Shown here: piece after piece, positions 36,207 to 43,557 of the stretch
How positions within the stretch are numbered: the first letter of the stretch is position 1
Layout of the letters: every line of letters begins with the position of its first letter
DNA from: Myxococcus landrumus
Lineage (GTDB): Bacteria; Myxococcota; Myxococcia; Myxococcales; Myxococcaceae
Length of the DNA: 64,000 nt
Direction of reading: 5' to 3'
NCBI RefSeq assembly: GCF_017301635.1
Contig: NZ_CP071091.1
Span: forward strand, 6,646,001 to 6,710,000
The notes under the pieces: model-generated
Told to the model about the DNA's origin: nothing
What the model saw: the letters and a program-made list of their open reading frames with translations, nothing else
The model's database searches: none
Translations under genes and position numbers: made by a program

Positions 36207-36533
36207 CTAGTTCCGGGCCTTGCGCGGGTGGGCGCGCCGGAGCTGCTTCCGCCGGGGCGCCTGCGTCCGGATGACCCCGGGGGGCGCGTGCAGCTCGCTG
36301 GCGATGCGCCGCTCGATGGCCTCTCGCGTGTCGCGCGCCACCACGAGCGCCGCCTCGATTTCCTCCCGGACGCGCGCCGCCTGCTCCTCCGCCGCGGCCC
36401 GGTACTCCGAGGTAGTCCGACGTAGGGCCAGCGCCCCTCGCTCCTCCGCCTCCACGCCACGAGTCACCAGGGCCATGGGACTCCGGGCCCGGCTGCTCCC
36501 CCGCGACTTGTGTTCCCCTGCCTTCTGCGCCAT
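36207..36533 (-). CDS. Small basic coiled-coil protein, unknown
   Basis: A 108-residue cytoplasmic protein. The centre is a charged helix (EYRAAAEEQAARVREEIEAAL and on), flanked by Arg/Lys-rich ends, the last reading RRKQLRRAHPRKARN. No domain is recognised. The basic tail suggests nucleic-acid or envelope contact. A good ribosome site (GGGGGAG) precedes the ATG at 36533; the longer open frame upstream is an antisense shadow of the hydroxylase gene. No operon partner on the same strand. Confidence 0.6.
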   Translation of the reverse strand: MAQKAGEHKSRGSSRARSPMALVTRGVEAEERGALALRRTTSEYRAAAEEQAARVREEIEAALVVARDTREAIERRIASELHAPPGVIRTQAPRRKQLRRAHPRKARN

Positions 36534-36830
36534 GAGGGCTCCCCCCGCTGATCCTCCGACGAAGGTGGGCCGTGGGTGTACCCTTGGGAAGCCCGCCCGG
36601 TGGCCCGCTCCCCGTCCCAGCAGTGGAACAGGCGACCGACCGACAGCCCCGACAGCAGCGGTCCTTCTCTCCGGGCCCAGAAAAACGTAAAAGCGCGCCG
36701 GATGATTGTGGCGCGAGCGCGCCGGGCAGCTGCTACTCACAGCGACGCCGAATGCCCCAGGCCGGCGGGCACGGCGCGCCCCATCTGCTCCACTGCCCCT
36801 GACGGGCAGCGTCCATCTGCGAGGGATACC

Positions 36831-37655
36831 GTGGCGGTCAGCGCACCCTTTTCGTTCCTGAAGAACCGGAAGCACCAACTGGACCGCATGACGTTGGGCG
36901 ACCTCGTCTACTCGTTCTTCACCTACTACGCCGTCATCGCCTACATCATCGTGGGCATCGTCAGCCTGGTGTTCGCGGTGAAGTGGTTCGACAACCCGCT
37001 GCGGATGCTCCTGGCCATGTTGGCCGCCAGCGTGGTGTTCCCGTTCGGCTGGTACCTGGTGCACCGCAACATCCTGCACGCGCGCTGGCTCTACAAATCG
37101 CCGCTCACCGCGTCCACGTGGAAGCGCATCCACTTCGACCACCACCAGGACCCCAATGACTTGCGCGTGCTCTTCGGCGCGCTGGCCAACGTGCTGCCCA
37201 CGGTGGGTGGGGTGATTGCGCCCATCGGCTATCTGATTGGTGGCAGGTCCGGGGCCGCGGCCGCCCTGGGCTGGGCGATGGTCATCACGTGCTTCTACGA
37301 GTTCTGCCACTGCATCCAGCACCTGAACTACACGCCCAAGCTTGGCTTCCTGAAGGAAATCAAGCGGCTGCACCTGTCTCACCACTTCCACAACGAGCAG
37401 GGCAACTACGGCATCACCAACTACTTCTGGGACCGGCTCTTCGGCACCTACTACTCGAAGGCCGCCGAGCTTCCCAAGAGCCCCACCGTCTTCAACCTGG
37501 GCTACACGGCCGATGAGGCCAAGCGCTACCCGTGGGTGGACCGCCTGTCTGGAGGCACGAGGGGTGATGGCCACCCCAAGCGCTTCTGGCAGGGCAAGGA
37601 CGGCCAGGGAACCCAGCCGGAAGAGGCACCGGCGAGCCCGGAAGGCTCGCCCTGA
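36831..37655 (+). CDS. Fatty acid hydroxylase/sterol desaturase family diiron enzyme
   Basis: A 274-residue integral membrane oxygenase. The eight-His pattern is clear: HRNILH, FDHHQD, HCIQH and LSHHFHNEQGNYG, with two long hydrophobic segments before them (FFTYYAVIAYIIVGIVSLVF, LLAMLAASVVFPFGWYLV). Two Fe ions held by these His hydroxylate or desaturate a lipid using O2 and an electron donor. GTG at 36831 is chosen because GAGGGA precedes it and the membrane topology then starts properly; the upstream frame has no protein-like composition. Substrate (fatty acid, sterol or carotenoid) cannot be decided. Confidence 0.9.
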   Translation: MAVSAPFSFLKNRKHQLDRMTLGDLVYSFFTYYAVIAYIIVGIVSLVFAVKWFDNPLRMLLAMLAASVVFPFGWYLVHRNILHARWLYKSPLTASTWKRIHFDHHQDPNDLRVLFGALANVLPTVGGVIAPIGYLIGGRSGAAAALGWAMVITCFYEFCHCIQHLNYTPKLGFLKEIKRLHLSHHFHNEQGNYGITNYFWDRLFGTYYSKAAELPKSPTVFNLGYTADEAKRYPWVDRLSGGTRGDGHPKRFWQGKDGQGTQPEEAPASPEGSP

Positions 37656-37662
37656 AGTCTCA

Positions 37663-37691
37663 CCGGGTGGCGCTGCTTCGCCGCCACCCGG
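37663..37691. terminator. Hairpin after hydroxylase gene
   Basis: CCGGGTGGCG (37663-37672) pairs perfectly with CGCCACCCGG (37682-37691). It lies between the convergent hydroxylase and lipoprotein genes. No T tract. Confidence 0.55.
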
Positions 37692-37706
37692 GTGTGTCAG
37701 GCAAGG

Positions 37707-38357
37707 TCAGAACTTCACCGCGCCATTGGGCAGCATGAGCATGGTGCTGGACGCCTTCATGGGCACCATGGAGCGGGCCATGTCGAGCACCACCACCGCG
37801 CGGCCACGGATGCGCAAATCGCTCACGCGGGCCTCGAACGTCACCGGCGCCACGCGGGCATCCAGCTCCGTCGCCCGGGCCCCGTTCTTGGCGAAGTTGC
37901 CCATGGCGTTGAAGTGCACGGTGACTTTGACCTTGTCGGTGCCAGGCGGCACGGTGAAGCGCGCGGCCAGCGGCGAGTGCTCCGGCGTACCGGCGAGCTC
38001 CACCATGTTGGTCAGCACGTTCGCCGCCAGCGGCTTGCCATCCGCGAGGATGCTCACCGCGGAGATGGGCACCTTGAGCGACGTGTAGTCCGCGATGCCC
38101 TCGCCCTTGATGCGCAGCTCGAAGGTCTGCGCGGAGGGCGTGCCCGGGTCCTCACCACCCGGGACGGGGTTGGGGTTCTCACCGCCGGGAATCGGGTTCT
38201 CGCCCCCCGGAATCGGGTTCTCACCGCCGGGAATCGGGGTCTCACCACCGGGGACCGGAGTCTCACCGCCAGGGACAGGCGTCGAATCATCAGCGCCACT
38301 GCAGGCGGAGAGCGCGAGGACCGAGGCCCCCAGGGCGGACAACAGGAACTTCTTCAT
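37707..38357 (-). CDS. Lipoprotein with PGGE tandem repeats
   Basis: A 216-residue lipoprotein. The signal ends ALSACSG (Cys 19). Residues 27-67 are a stalk of six or so copies of a seven-residue unit, P-V/I-P-G-G-E-T/N, encoded by near-identical 21-base repeats. The remaining 150 residues form a beta-rich domain (TFELRIKGEGIADYTSLKVP, KVKVTVHFNAMG), possibly DUF4382-like, which I cannot confirm. GAGGAG lies seven bases before the ATG. It follows the secreted 306-residue gene on the same strand with a 74-base gap. The stalk would hold the domain away from the membrane. Confidence 0.8.
   Translation of the reverse strand: MKKFLLSALGASVLALSACSGADDSTPVPGGETPVPGGETPIPGGENPIPGGENPIPGGENPNPVPGGEDPGTPSAQTFELRIKGEGIADYTSLKVPISAVSILADGKPLAANVLTNMVELAGTPEHSPLAARFTVPPGTDKVKVTVHFNAMGNFAKNGARATELDARVAPVTFEARVSDLRIRGRAVVVLDMARSMVPMKASSTMLMLPNGAVKF
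38157..38279 (-). repeat. 21-base in-frame tandem repeat in lipoprotein gene
   Basis: About six copies, with three central ones nearly identical (each encoding PIPGGEN). Copy number could change by slippage without loss of frame, altering stalk length. Confidence 0.8.
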
Positions 38358-38431
38358 GACGAATCTCCTCAAAGTCTTTGTGTGAATCGATGTCTTGAAA
38401 GGGTTTGACGCTCAGCTCAGCTCAGCTCGAC

Positions 38432-39352
38432 TCAGGGCAGGCAGGGCAGGAGCGTGGGAAGGGTGAAGTCGACGGCGAGCGCCTGTGCGGCCTCGGGCGT
38501 CGAGGGGCCCGGGTCGAACCCGGCCGGGAACGGCGCGGCTTCACAGGAGTTGTTGTACGTGTCGAGCTGCGCGGTGAGCGTCTCGAGCGTGTCGCAGTCC
38601 ACCGTGCCCAGCGCGGCCAGGATGAGCGCCAGGAGGTTGGGCGGGACGGTGGCGCCGCCGAAGACGCGCTGGTTGCAGGTGGCGACCAGCATCTGCCGCG
38701 AGGCCAGGAAGCGGATGCGGTCCAGCTCGCTGCGCGGCAGACCGGTGACGGGGTACGTGGCCGGGTCACCCCACAGGATGCCCTCCGCGTCCGGCAGCGC
38801 GATGACGATGCCCAGGCTGCCCAGCGGAATCGGGCCACCAGCCAGGCACTGCGTGAGCGCCGGGATGTGGTTCTTCCAGAAGCCCAGCGTGCGCGTCGCG
38901 TTGGTGCAGCTGGTCTGCTGCCCGCAGGTGACGCGCGCGGTGCACAGGCCCGAGCCCAGGTCGAAGCCCGCGGTGAACTGGTTGTCGATGTTGTTGTCCG
39001 GCGTGCCATCCAGGTTCGCCAGCGCCTGACAATCCTCGAGGCTGCTGATGGTCAACGCGAAGTTCGACGTCACCGACGCGCCCACGGCAATCGGGAACGG
39101 CGGCGGCGGCGTGAAGACGAAGCCCCGCGTCACCAACAACGGGTCCAGGGCCGTCAGCAAGATGGACGGCAGCGTCGGGTGCACGTTCGTGACCTGGAAG
39201 CTGTAGTTCGCCGTGAAGGGGAACGTCGTCGCCTCCACCGACGCCTGCCCGTTCACCAGCTTCGTGCACGTCAAATCGTGCGCGTCCGCGACACCCGCGA
39301 TACCCACCACGGCGGCACAAGCCGCCCCCAACCAACTGCTCCGCACCTTCAT
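38432..39352 (-). CDS. Secreted protein with GFWKNH motif, unknown
   Basis: A 306-residue exported protein with a Sec signal ending GVADAHD. The mature part begins with a beta-sandwich-like region (PFTANYSFQVTNVHP and following), then a Cys-rich part (CTARVTCGQQTSCTNATRTLGFWKNHIPAL). GFWKNH/GYWKNH motifs are common in secreted proteins of several phyla, but the role is unknown. Ten or so Cys suggest disulfides. The true start is the ATG at 39352; the frame upstream is shadow. It is the first gene of a minus-strand pair with the PGGE lipoprotein. Confidence 0.78.
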   Translation of the reverse strand: MKVRSSWLGAACAAVVGIAGVADAHDLTCTKLVNGQASVEATTFPFTANYSFQVTNVHPTLPSILLTALDPLLVTRGFVFTPPPPFPIAVGASVTSNFALTISSLEDCQALANLDGTPDNNIDNQFTAGFDLGSGLCTARVTCGQQTSCTNATRTLGFWKNHIPALTQCLAGGPIPLGSLGIVIALPDAEGILWGDPATYPVTGLPRSELDRIRFLASRQMLVATCNQRVFGGATVPPNLLALILAALGTVDCDTLETLTAQLDTYNNSCEAAPFPAGFDPGPSTPEAAQALAVDFTLPTLLPCLP

Positions 39353-39683
39353 GTGTCCGCCTCGTCTTGCGTGTTCTTCTCGGGCCCCGATGGCCCGTCG
39401 CGAGGAGGGCTTTTTCACCCTTTGTGCCAGGAGGAGCGCCTGCCCGGCCGCTTCCACGGCAACGGACCCACCACCCCGGGGGTGGAGCGAGCAGGACCGC
39501 GGGGGTGCTTGCGAGGAACCCGCGTTCCCCTCGGTGGGCAATGCCTTTCCCACACACGAGAGCCCCGGCTTCTCCGCCTGGGAAAATCCCTGGAGCAGGC
39601 AGGCGCCCCGCTGGGCAATGCGGGCCCCAGGCTCGCGAAAAGCCCACACCCACCGAGCGAATCACACCCCACCCGGCGCATCT

Positions 39684-39721
39684 ACGAAGACCTTCGTTGA
39701 CATCTACGAACCCATTCGTAT
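39684..39721. promoter_or_regulatory. Two BlaI-type operators
   Basis: TACGAA-CCCA-TTCGTA at 39706-39721 is a perfect palindrome; TACGAA-GACC-TTCGTT at 39684-39699 is the same with one mismatch. Centres are 22 bases apart, two helical turns. BlaI/MecI dimers bind such paired dyads. They overlap both promoter boxes. Confidence 0.8.
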
Positions 39722-39725
39722 GATG
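39698..39725 (+). promoter_or_regulatory. Sigma-70 type promoter of the BlaI-BlaR1 operon
   Basis: TTGACA (39698-39703) and TATGAT (39720-39725) are separated by 16 bases. This is a near-consensus housekeeping promoter, rare in such G+C-rich DNA, and it is 27 bases upstream of the BlaI-type start codon. Confidence 0.75.
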
Positions 39726-39751
39726 ACGTCGTGGATTGTCGAGAGGAAGCC

Positions 39752-40150
39752 ATGAGTGAATCGAAGCTGCCCCGTCCGACGGACGGCGAGCTGGCCATCC
39801 TGCGGGTGCTCTGGGCGCGCGGGGACAGCACGGTGCGAGAGGTCCACGAGGCGCTGAACCGCAAGGAGCCCGAGGAAGGCACGGGCTACACGACGGTGCT
39901 GAAGCTGATGCAAATCATGACGGACAAGGGCCTGGTGGAGCGCGACGAGTCCCAGCGCGCGCACGTGTACCGGGCGCGGGCGACGGAGCAGCGCACGCAG
40001 CGGCAGCTGGTGACGGACCTGGTGGAGCGCGCCTTTGGAGGCTCCCCCGCGCGGCTGGCGATGCAGGCGCTGTCCTCTCGCAAGACGAGCCCCCAGGAGC
40101 TGGCGGAGCTGCGCCAGTTGCTGGATTCCCTGGAAGGAGCGGACGAATGA
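39752..40150 (+). CDS. BlaI/MecI/CopY-family repressor
   Basis: A 132-residue repressor. The winged-helix domain covers residues 8-75 (LPRPTDGELAILRVLWARGD, STVREVHEALN, GYTTVLKLMQIMTDKGLV), with the family's cleavage-prone region and C-terminal dimer helices after it (RQLVTDLVERAFGG). In BlaI/MecI a membrane peptidase (BlaR1/MecR1) causes its cleavage upon signal. GAGAGGAAG precedes the ATG. Its stop overlaps the start of the BlaR1-type gene by four bases. Two palindromic operators over its promoter imply autorepression. No beta-lactamase gene lies nearby, so the signal and regulon are probably different. Confidence 0.93.
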   Translation: MSESKLPRPTDGELAILRVLWARGDSTVREVHEALNRKEPEEGTGYTTVLKLMQIMTDKGLVERDESQRAHVYRARATEQRTQRQLVTDLVERAFGGSPARLAMQALSSRKTSPQELAELRQLLDSLEGADE

Positions 40151-42144
40151 GCGGCCTGGTGATGGAGTCCCTGGGGTGGGCGCTGCTGCACTCGCTCTGG
40201 CAGGGCACGCTCGTGGCGCTGGGATTGGCGGCGGCGCTGTTGATGGTGGGCGCGCGCGCGGCGAACACCCGCTACGCGCTGGCGTGTGGCGCGCTGATGC
40301 TGGCCGTCGTGATGCCGGTCGTCACCGGCGTCCGGCACGCGACGCAGGCCCGCGCGGAGCGGCGCCTGGAGCAGTCCTCGCCCATGCACGGGCGTCGCTC
40401 CACGCCAGAGGGCTTCGCGCGGTGGACCCCGCGCGAGGAGAGCCGCCCGGGCTTCCTGCTCGAGCTGTCGGAGCCCAAGGCCCAGGCCTGGTGGGCGCCG
40501 ATGGTGGAGCGGGCGCGTGCGTCGCTCGCCGGGCTCCTGCGGTGGCTGGTCCTCGCGTGGGTGGCGGGCGTGGGGCTGACCTCCGGCCGACTGACGGCGC
40601 AGTGGGTGCAATTGCGCCAGCTCGCGCGCCGCGCCCTGCCCGCGCCCCAGGAGTGGCAGGAGCGGCTGGACGCGCTCTCCCAGCGGCTGGGCCTGAAGCG
40701 CGCGGTGCGGCTGCTCCAGACGACCGAGGTGGACGTGCCCTCGACGGTGGGCTGGCTGTCGCCGGTGGTGCTGCTGCCGGTGTCGGCGCTGTCCGGGCTC
40801 CCCACGCGCCAGTTGGAGATGGTGCTGGCGCACGAGCTGGCCCACATCCGCCGGCACGACTTCGCGGTGAACCTAGCGCAGGTGGTGGTGGAGACGCTCT
40901 TCTTCTACCACCCGGCCGTGCACTGGATGTCCGAGCGCATCCGCGTGGAGCGTGAGCACTGCTGCGACGACGTGGCGGTGAGCGCCAGCGGCAACTCCCT
41001 CTCCTACGCCCGCGCCCTCACCGCGCTGGAGACGCTGCGGGTGCAGCCCGAGCTGCTCCACGCCATGTCCGCGCTGGGCGGCTCGCTCCCGGACCGCGTG
41101 CGCCGGCTCGTCTCGCCTCCCGCGTCGCGCTGCTCGTCCCGGTGGGTGGCTGGCGCCTCCGTGCTGACGCTGGTCAGCAGCCTGGCCATCGCCGCGCCCC
41201 TGACGTCGCTGGTGCTGGGCCAGAGCCCCGAGCCCACGTCCACCGCGGCCATGCCTCCGCCGCCCGAGTCCCCCGAGCCTCCCGCCTTCGTGGCTCCGAC
41301 GGCGCCCGTCGCCCCGCCGGGGGTGCCCAGGCCCATGACGCCCCCTCCGGGCTTCCGAGTGGCCGCCGCGCCCCAGCCGCAGGTGAAGCTGGCCATGCGG
41401 GGCCCGGATGAAAAGCGTGAAGACAAGACGCGCGTGGGGAGCGGCCAGCCGCTGACGGTCGACCAGCTCGTCGAGCTGAAGCTGGCGGGCGTGACGCCGG
41501 AGAAGGTGCGGGAGCTGGAGTCGCTGGGCTACGAGGCCACCGTCTCCGACGTGGTGGAGCTGGGCCACACGGGCGTCACCCTCGAGTACCTGAAGCAGAT
41601 GAACGCGGCGTTCGGCCGGAAGCTCGCCGCGGACATGCTGGTGGAGCTGCGCGCGGTGGGTGTCACGCCGGAGTACGTCCGAGCGCTCCGCGAGTCGGGC
41701 TTCGCGACGAAGGACCCGGATGAAGTGGTGCAGGCGCGCGCGGTGGGTGTCACCGAGCAGTACGTGCGCGAGCTGGGTGCGGCGGGCTACTCCAACCTCT
41801 CGCTGGAGGACCTCTCCCACCTGCGCGCGGTGGGCGTGGACCCGGACTTCATCCGCGGAATGTCCCGGCTGGGGCTGCCCAAGCTCAGCTCGCAGAACCT
41901 GCAGCACCTGCGCGCGGTGGGCGTGACTCCGGAGTGGCTGTCGCAGATGCGCGCGGCGGGCCTGGAGATGAAGGACCCGGATGAGCTCGTCGAGCTGCGC
42001 GCCCTGAACGTCAGCCCGGAGTTCATCCGCGAGCTGAACGACGCGGGCCTGAAGAACCTCTCCTCTCGCGAGCTGGTGCGCCTGCGCTCCGGCGGAGTGG
42101 ACGCCGAGTTCATCCGGCGGATGCGCGACACGAAGAAGCCATAA
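40147..42144 (+). CDS. BlaR1-like M56 sensor peptidase with 29-residue repeats
   Basis: A 665-residue membrane metallopeptidase. Hydrophobic helices lie at about 10-60 and 120-145. The zinc site HELAH is near residue 229 (LAHELAHIRRHD) followed by EREHCCDDVAV. A further membrane helix is near 340. In place of a penicillin-binding sensor domain, the C-terminus has a Pro-rich linker and about eight tandem 29-residue units (GVTPEYVRALRESGF and relatives, residues about 439-662). M56 peptidases of this class relay an outside signal to the repressor. The same repeat makes up the next protein downstream. Start overlaps the repressor stop (ATGA). Confidence 0.92.
   Translation: MSGLVMESLGWALLHSLWQGTLVALGLAAALLMVGARAANTRYALACGALMLAVVMPVVTGVRHATQARAERRLEQSSPMHGRRSTPEGFARWTPREESRPGFLLELSEPKAQAWWAPMVERARASLAGLLRWLVLAWVAGVGLTSGRLTAQWVQLRQLARRALPAPQEWQERLDALSQRLGLKRAVRLLQTTEVDVPSTVGWLSPVVLLPVSALSGLPTRQLEMVLAHELAHIRRHDFAVNLAQVVVETLFFYHPAVHWMSERIRVEREHCCDDVAVSASGNSLSYARALTALETLRVQPELLHAMSALGGSLPDRVRRLVSPPASRCSSRWVAGASVLTLVSSLAIAAPLTSLVLGQSPEPTSTAAMPPPPESPEPPAFVAPTAPVAPPGVPRPMTPPPGFRVAAAPQPQVKLAMRGPDEKREDKTRVGSGQPLTVDQLVELKLAGVTPEKVRELESLGYEATVSDVVELGHTGVTLEYLKQMNAAFGRKLAADMLVELRAVGVTPEYVRALRESGFATKDPDEVVQARAVGVTEQYVRELGAAGYSNLSLEDLSHLRAVGVDPDFIRGMSRLGLPKLSSQNLQHLRAVGVTPEWLSQMRAAGLEMKDPDELVELRALNVSPEFIRELNDAGLKNLSSRELVRLRSGGVDAEFIRRMRDTKKP
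41461..42132 (+). repeat. 29-residue repeats in the BlaR1-like sensor tail
   Basis: About eight units of 87 bases, consensus RAVGVTPEYVREL-x3-G-x12. Each unit reads as two short helices. The units match those at 42631-43449. Confidence 0.85.
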
Positions 42145-42151
42145 CAAACCC

Positions 42152-42165
42152 GATACACCCGTATC
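42152..42165. promoter_or_regulatory. Short palindrome GATAC-ACCC-GTATC
   Basis: Perfect five-base arms with a four-base spacer, the same spacer length as the BlaI-type operators upstream. It lies in the gap before the repeat protein gene and could be a further regulator site. Arms differ from TACGAA, so binding by the same repressor is doubtful. Confidence 0.25.
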
Positions 42166-42177
42166 ACCGTCACGAGT

Positions 42178-42203
42178 GACACGGGAGCCCGCGCTCCCGT
42201 GTC
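42178..42203 (+). terminator. Strong hairpin after BlaR1-like gene
   Basis: GACACGGGAGC (42178-42188) pairs perfectly with GCTCCCGTGTC (42193-42203) around CCGC. No T tract follows. It may end or attenuate transcription before the repeat protein gene. Confidence 0.55.
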
Positions 42204-42300
42204 CCGTGGCCCCCTTCCCCCTCCCCTTCCATCCCTCCCTCACGGACGCGTCCCCTGGGCGCGCGCCGGACGGGAGACGTGTCTCCCAAGGAGCCTCGCC

Positions 42301-43467
42301 ATGCGTCGCCTGTCGTCCCTGCTGTCGTTGTGTGTCCTGTTGATGATGGCCACCGGAGCCTCCGCGGCCTCGGAAGTCAGTGGCCCGTGGACCTCCTCCC
42401 GCCGGGAGAAGGCGCCCGACTCACTGCACCTCAACCTCTCCCACCCTGGAGACGAGGACGACAACGACCGGTGGCAGATGGGCTTCTCGGAGGCCCGCGC
42501 CGCCTTCCAGGGCCTGCCCAAGGCGGACGGCCCCGCCACCTTCAGCCTCCAGCGCGAGGCCGGCCTGTTCTCCTTCACGGGGGCGTTCCAGGACGGCTCC
42601 GGCGCGGGCCACTACCGCTTCGCGCCCAGTGAGCGCTACGCGAAGGACATGGCCGCGCTGGGCTACCCGAAGCTCTCCCCCCTCCAGCACTTCCAGCTCG
42701 CGGTGACCAACATCACCCCCCAGCGGGTGAAGGACCTGGCGGCGCTGGGCCACAAGGACCTGCCGCTGGAGAAGTTGTTGACCGTGGGCATCTTCAACGT
42801 GTCACCCGAGTACGTGCGGGAGATGGCGAAGGCGGGCTACGACAAGCTCGACATCGACGAGCTGGTCCAGGGCCGCATCCACGGCGTCACGCCCCAGCGC
42901 GTGAAGGACATGGCCACCGCCGGCTACCCCAACCTGGCGTGGGAGGACGTGGTGGCCATGGCCATCCACGGCGTCACGCCCGAGTACGTCCGCGAGGTGC
43001 GCTCCATGGGCTACGCCCACACGGATGCGGACCAGATTGTCGCCCTCCGCATCCACGGCATCACCCTGGAGTACGCCAAGGAGATGCGCGGGCTGGGCTT
43101 CAAGGACCTGTCCGCCGAGGACCTCACCGCCCTGCGCATCCACGGCGTCACCACCGCCTTCGTGAAGGAGATGCGCGGCATGGGCTTCAAGGACCTGGAG
43201 GCCGAGGACTTCACCGCCCTGCGCATCCACGGTGTCACCTCGGCCTTCGTGAAGGAGATGCGAGACCTGGGCTTCAAGGAAATCACTCACGAAGAACTGG
43301 TTTCGTTCCGCATCCACGGCGTCACGTCCGACTTCGTGAAGAAGCTGCGAGACGCGGGCTACACCAACATCACCCCCGAAGAGCTGGTGCGCCTGCGCAT
43401 TCACGGAATCGATGAGACGTTCATGCGTTCCATGTCTCAAGGCGGGAGCAAGAGCCCGGGCAAGTAG
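42301..43467 (+). CDS. Secreted protein built of 29-residue GVTPEYV repeats
   Basis: A 388-residue exported protein. It has a Sec signal (ends ATGASAAS) and a 85-residue N-terminal domain (about 25-110) with strands such as GPATFSLQREAGLFSFTGAF. Nine tandem units of exactly 29 residues follow (RIHGVTPEYVREVRSMGY, RIHGVTSAFVKEMRDLGF and so on) to the end. The same unit forms the periplasmic tail of the BlaR1-like sensor upstream. AAGGAG precedes the ATG. Likely a periplasmic partner of that sensor, as co-receptor, ligand carrier or antagonist. No enzyme motif is seen. Confidence 0.85.
   Translation: MRRLSSLLSLCVLLMMATGASAASEVSGPWTSSRREKAPDSLHLNLSHPGDEDDNDRWQMGFSEARAAFQGLPKADGPATFSLQREAGLFSFTGAFQDGSGAGHYRFAPSERYAKDMAALGYPKLSPLQHFQLAVTNITPQRVKDLAALGHKDLPLEKLLTVGIFNVSPEYVREMAKAGYDKLDIDELVQGRIHGVTPQRVKDMATAGYPNLAWEDVVAMAIHGVTPEYVREVRSMGYAHTDADQIVALRIHGITLEYAKEMRGLGFKDLSAEDLTALRIHGVTTAFVKEMRGMGFKDLEAEDFTALRIHGVTSAFVKEMRDLGFKEITHEELVSFRIHGVTSDFVKKLRDAGYTNITPEELVRLRIHGIDETFMRSMSQGGSKSPGK
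42631..43449 (+). repeat. 29-residue repeats of the secreted protein
   Basis: Nine or so units of 87 bases. Central units share RIHGVT nearly without change, and their DNA is also close, which points to recent internal duplication. Confidence 0.88.
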
Positions 43468-43557
43468 CACTCCAGGGTGATGCAAGCATCTCCGCCCATT
43501 CACGTTCTTACCGAGGAAGCCCGGTGTCCCCAACCACGGGACACGAGGAAAGGCGGC

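Larger units (their letters stand above)
39353..39751. other. Divergent intergenic region with BlaI promoter
   Basis: About 400 bases between the secreted protein (minus) and the BlaI-type gene (plus). The right end carries a strong promoter overlapped by two palindromes (39684-39725). The rest is G+C rich and I see no gene or strong hairpin in it. Confidence 0.6.

Noticed and set aside
38410..38428. CTCAG short tandem repeat between two minus-strand genes
   Set aside because: Only four copies, non-coding, with no promoter or terminator character. Too short to interpret.
42631..43449. 87-base periodic DNA that could be a non-coding repeat array
   Set aside because: The period is in frame with a signal-peptide protein and encodes a conserved 29-residue unit.
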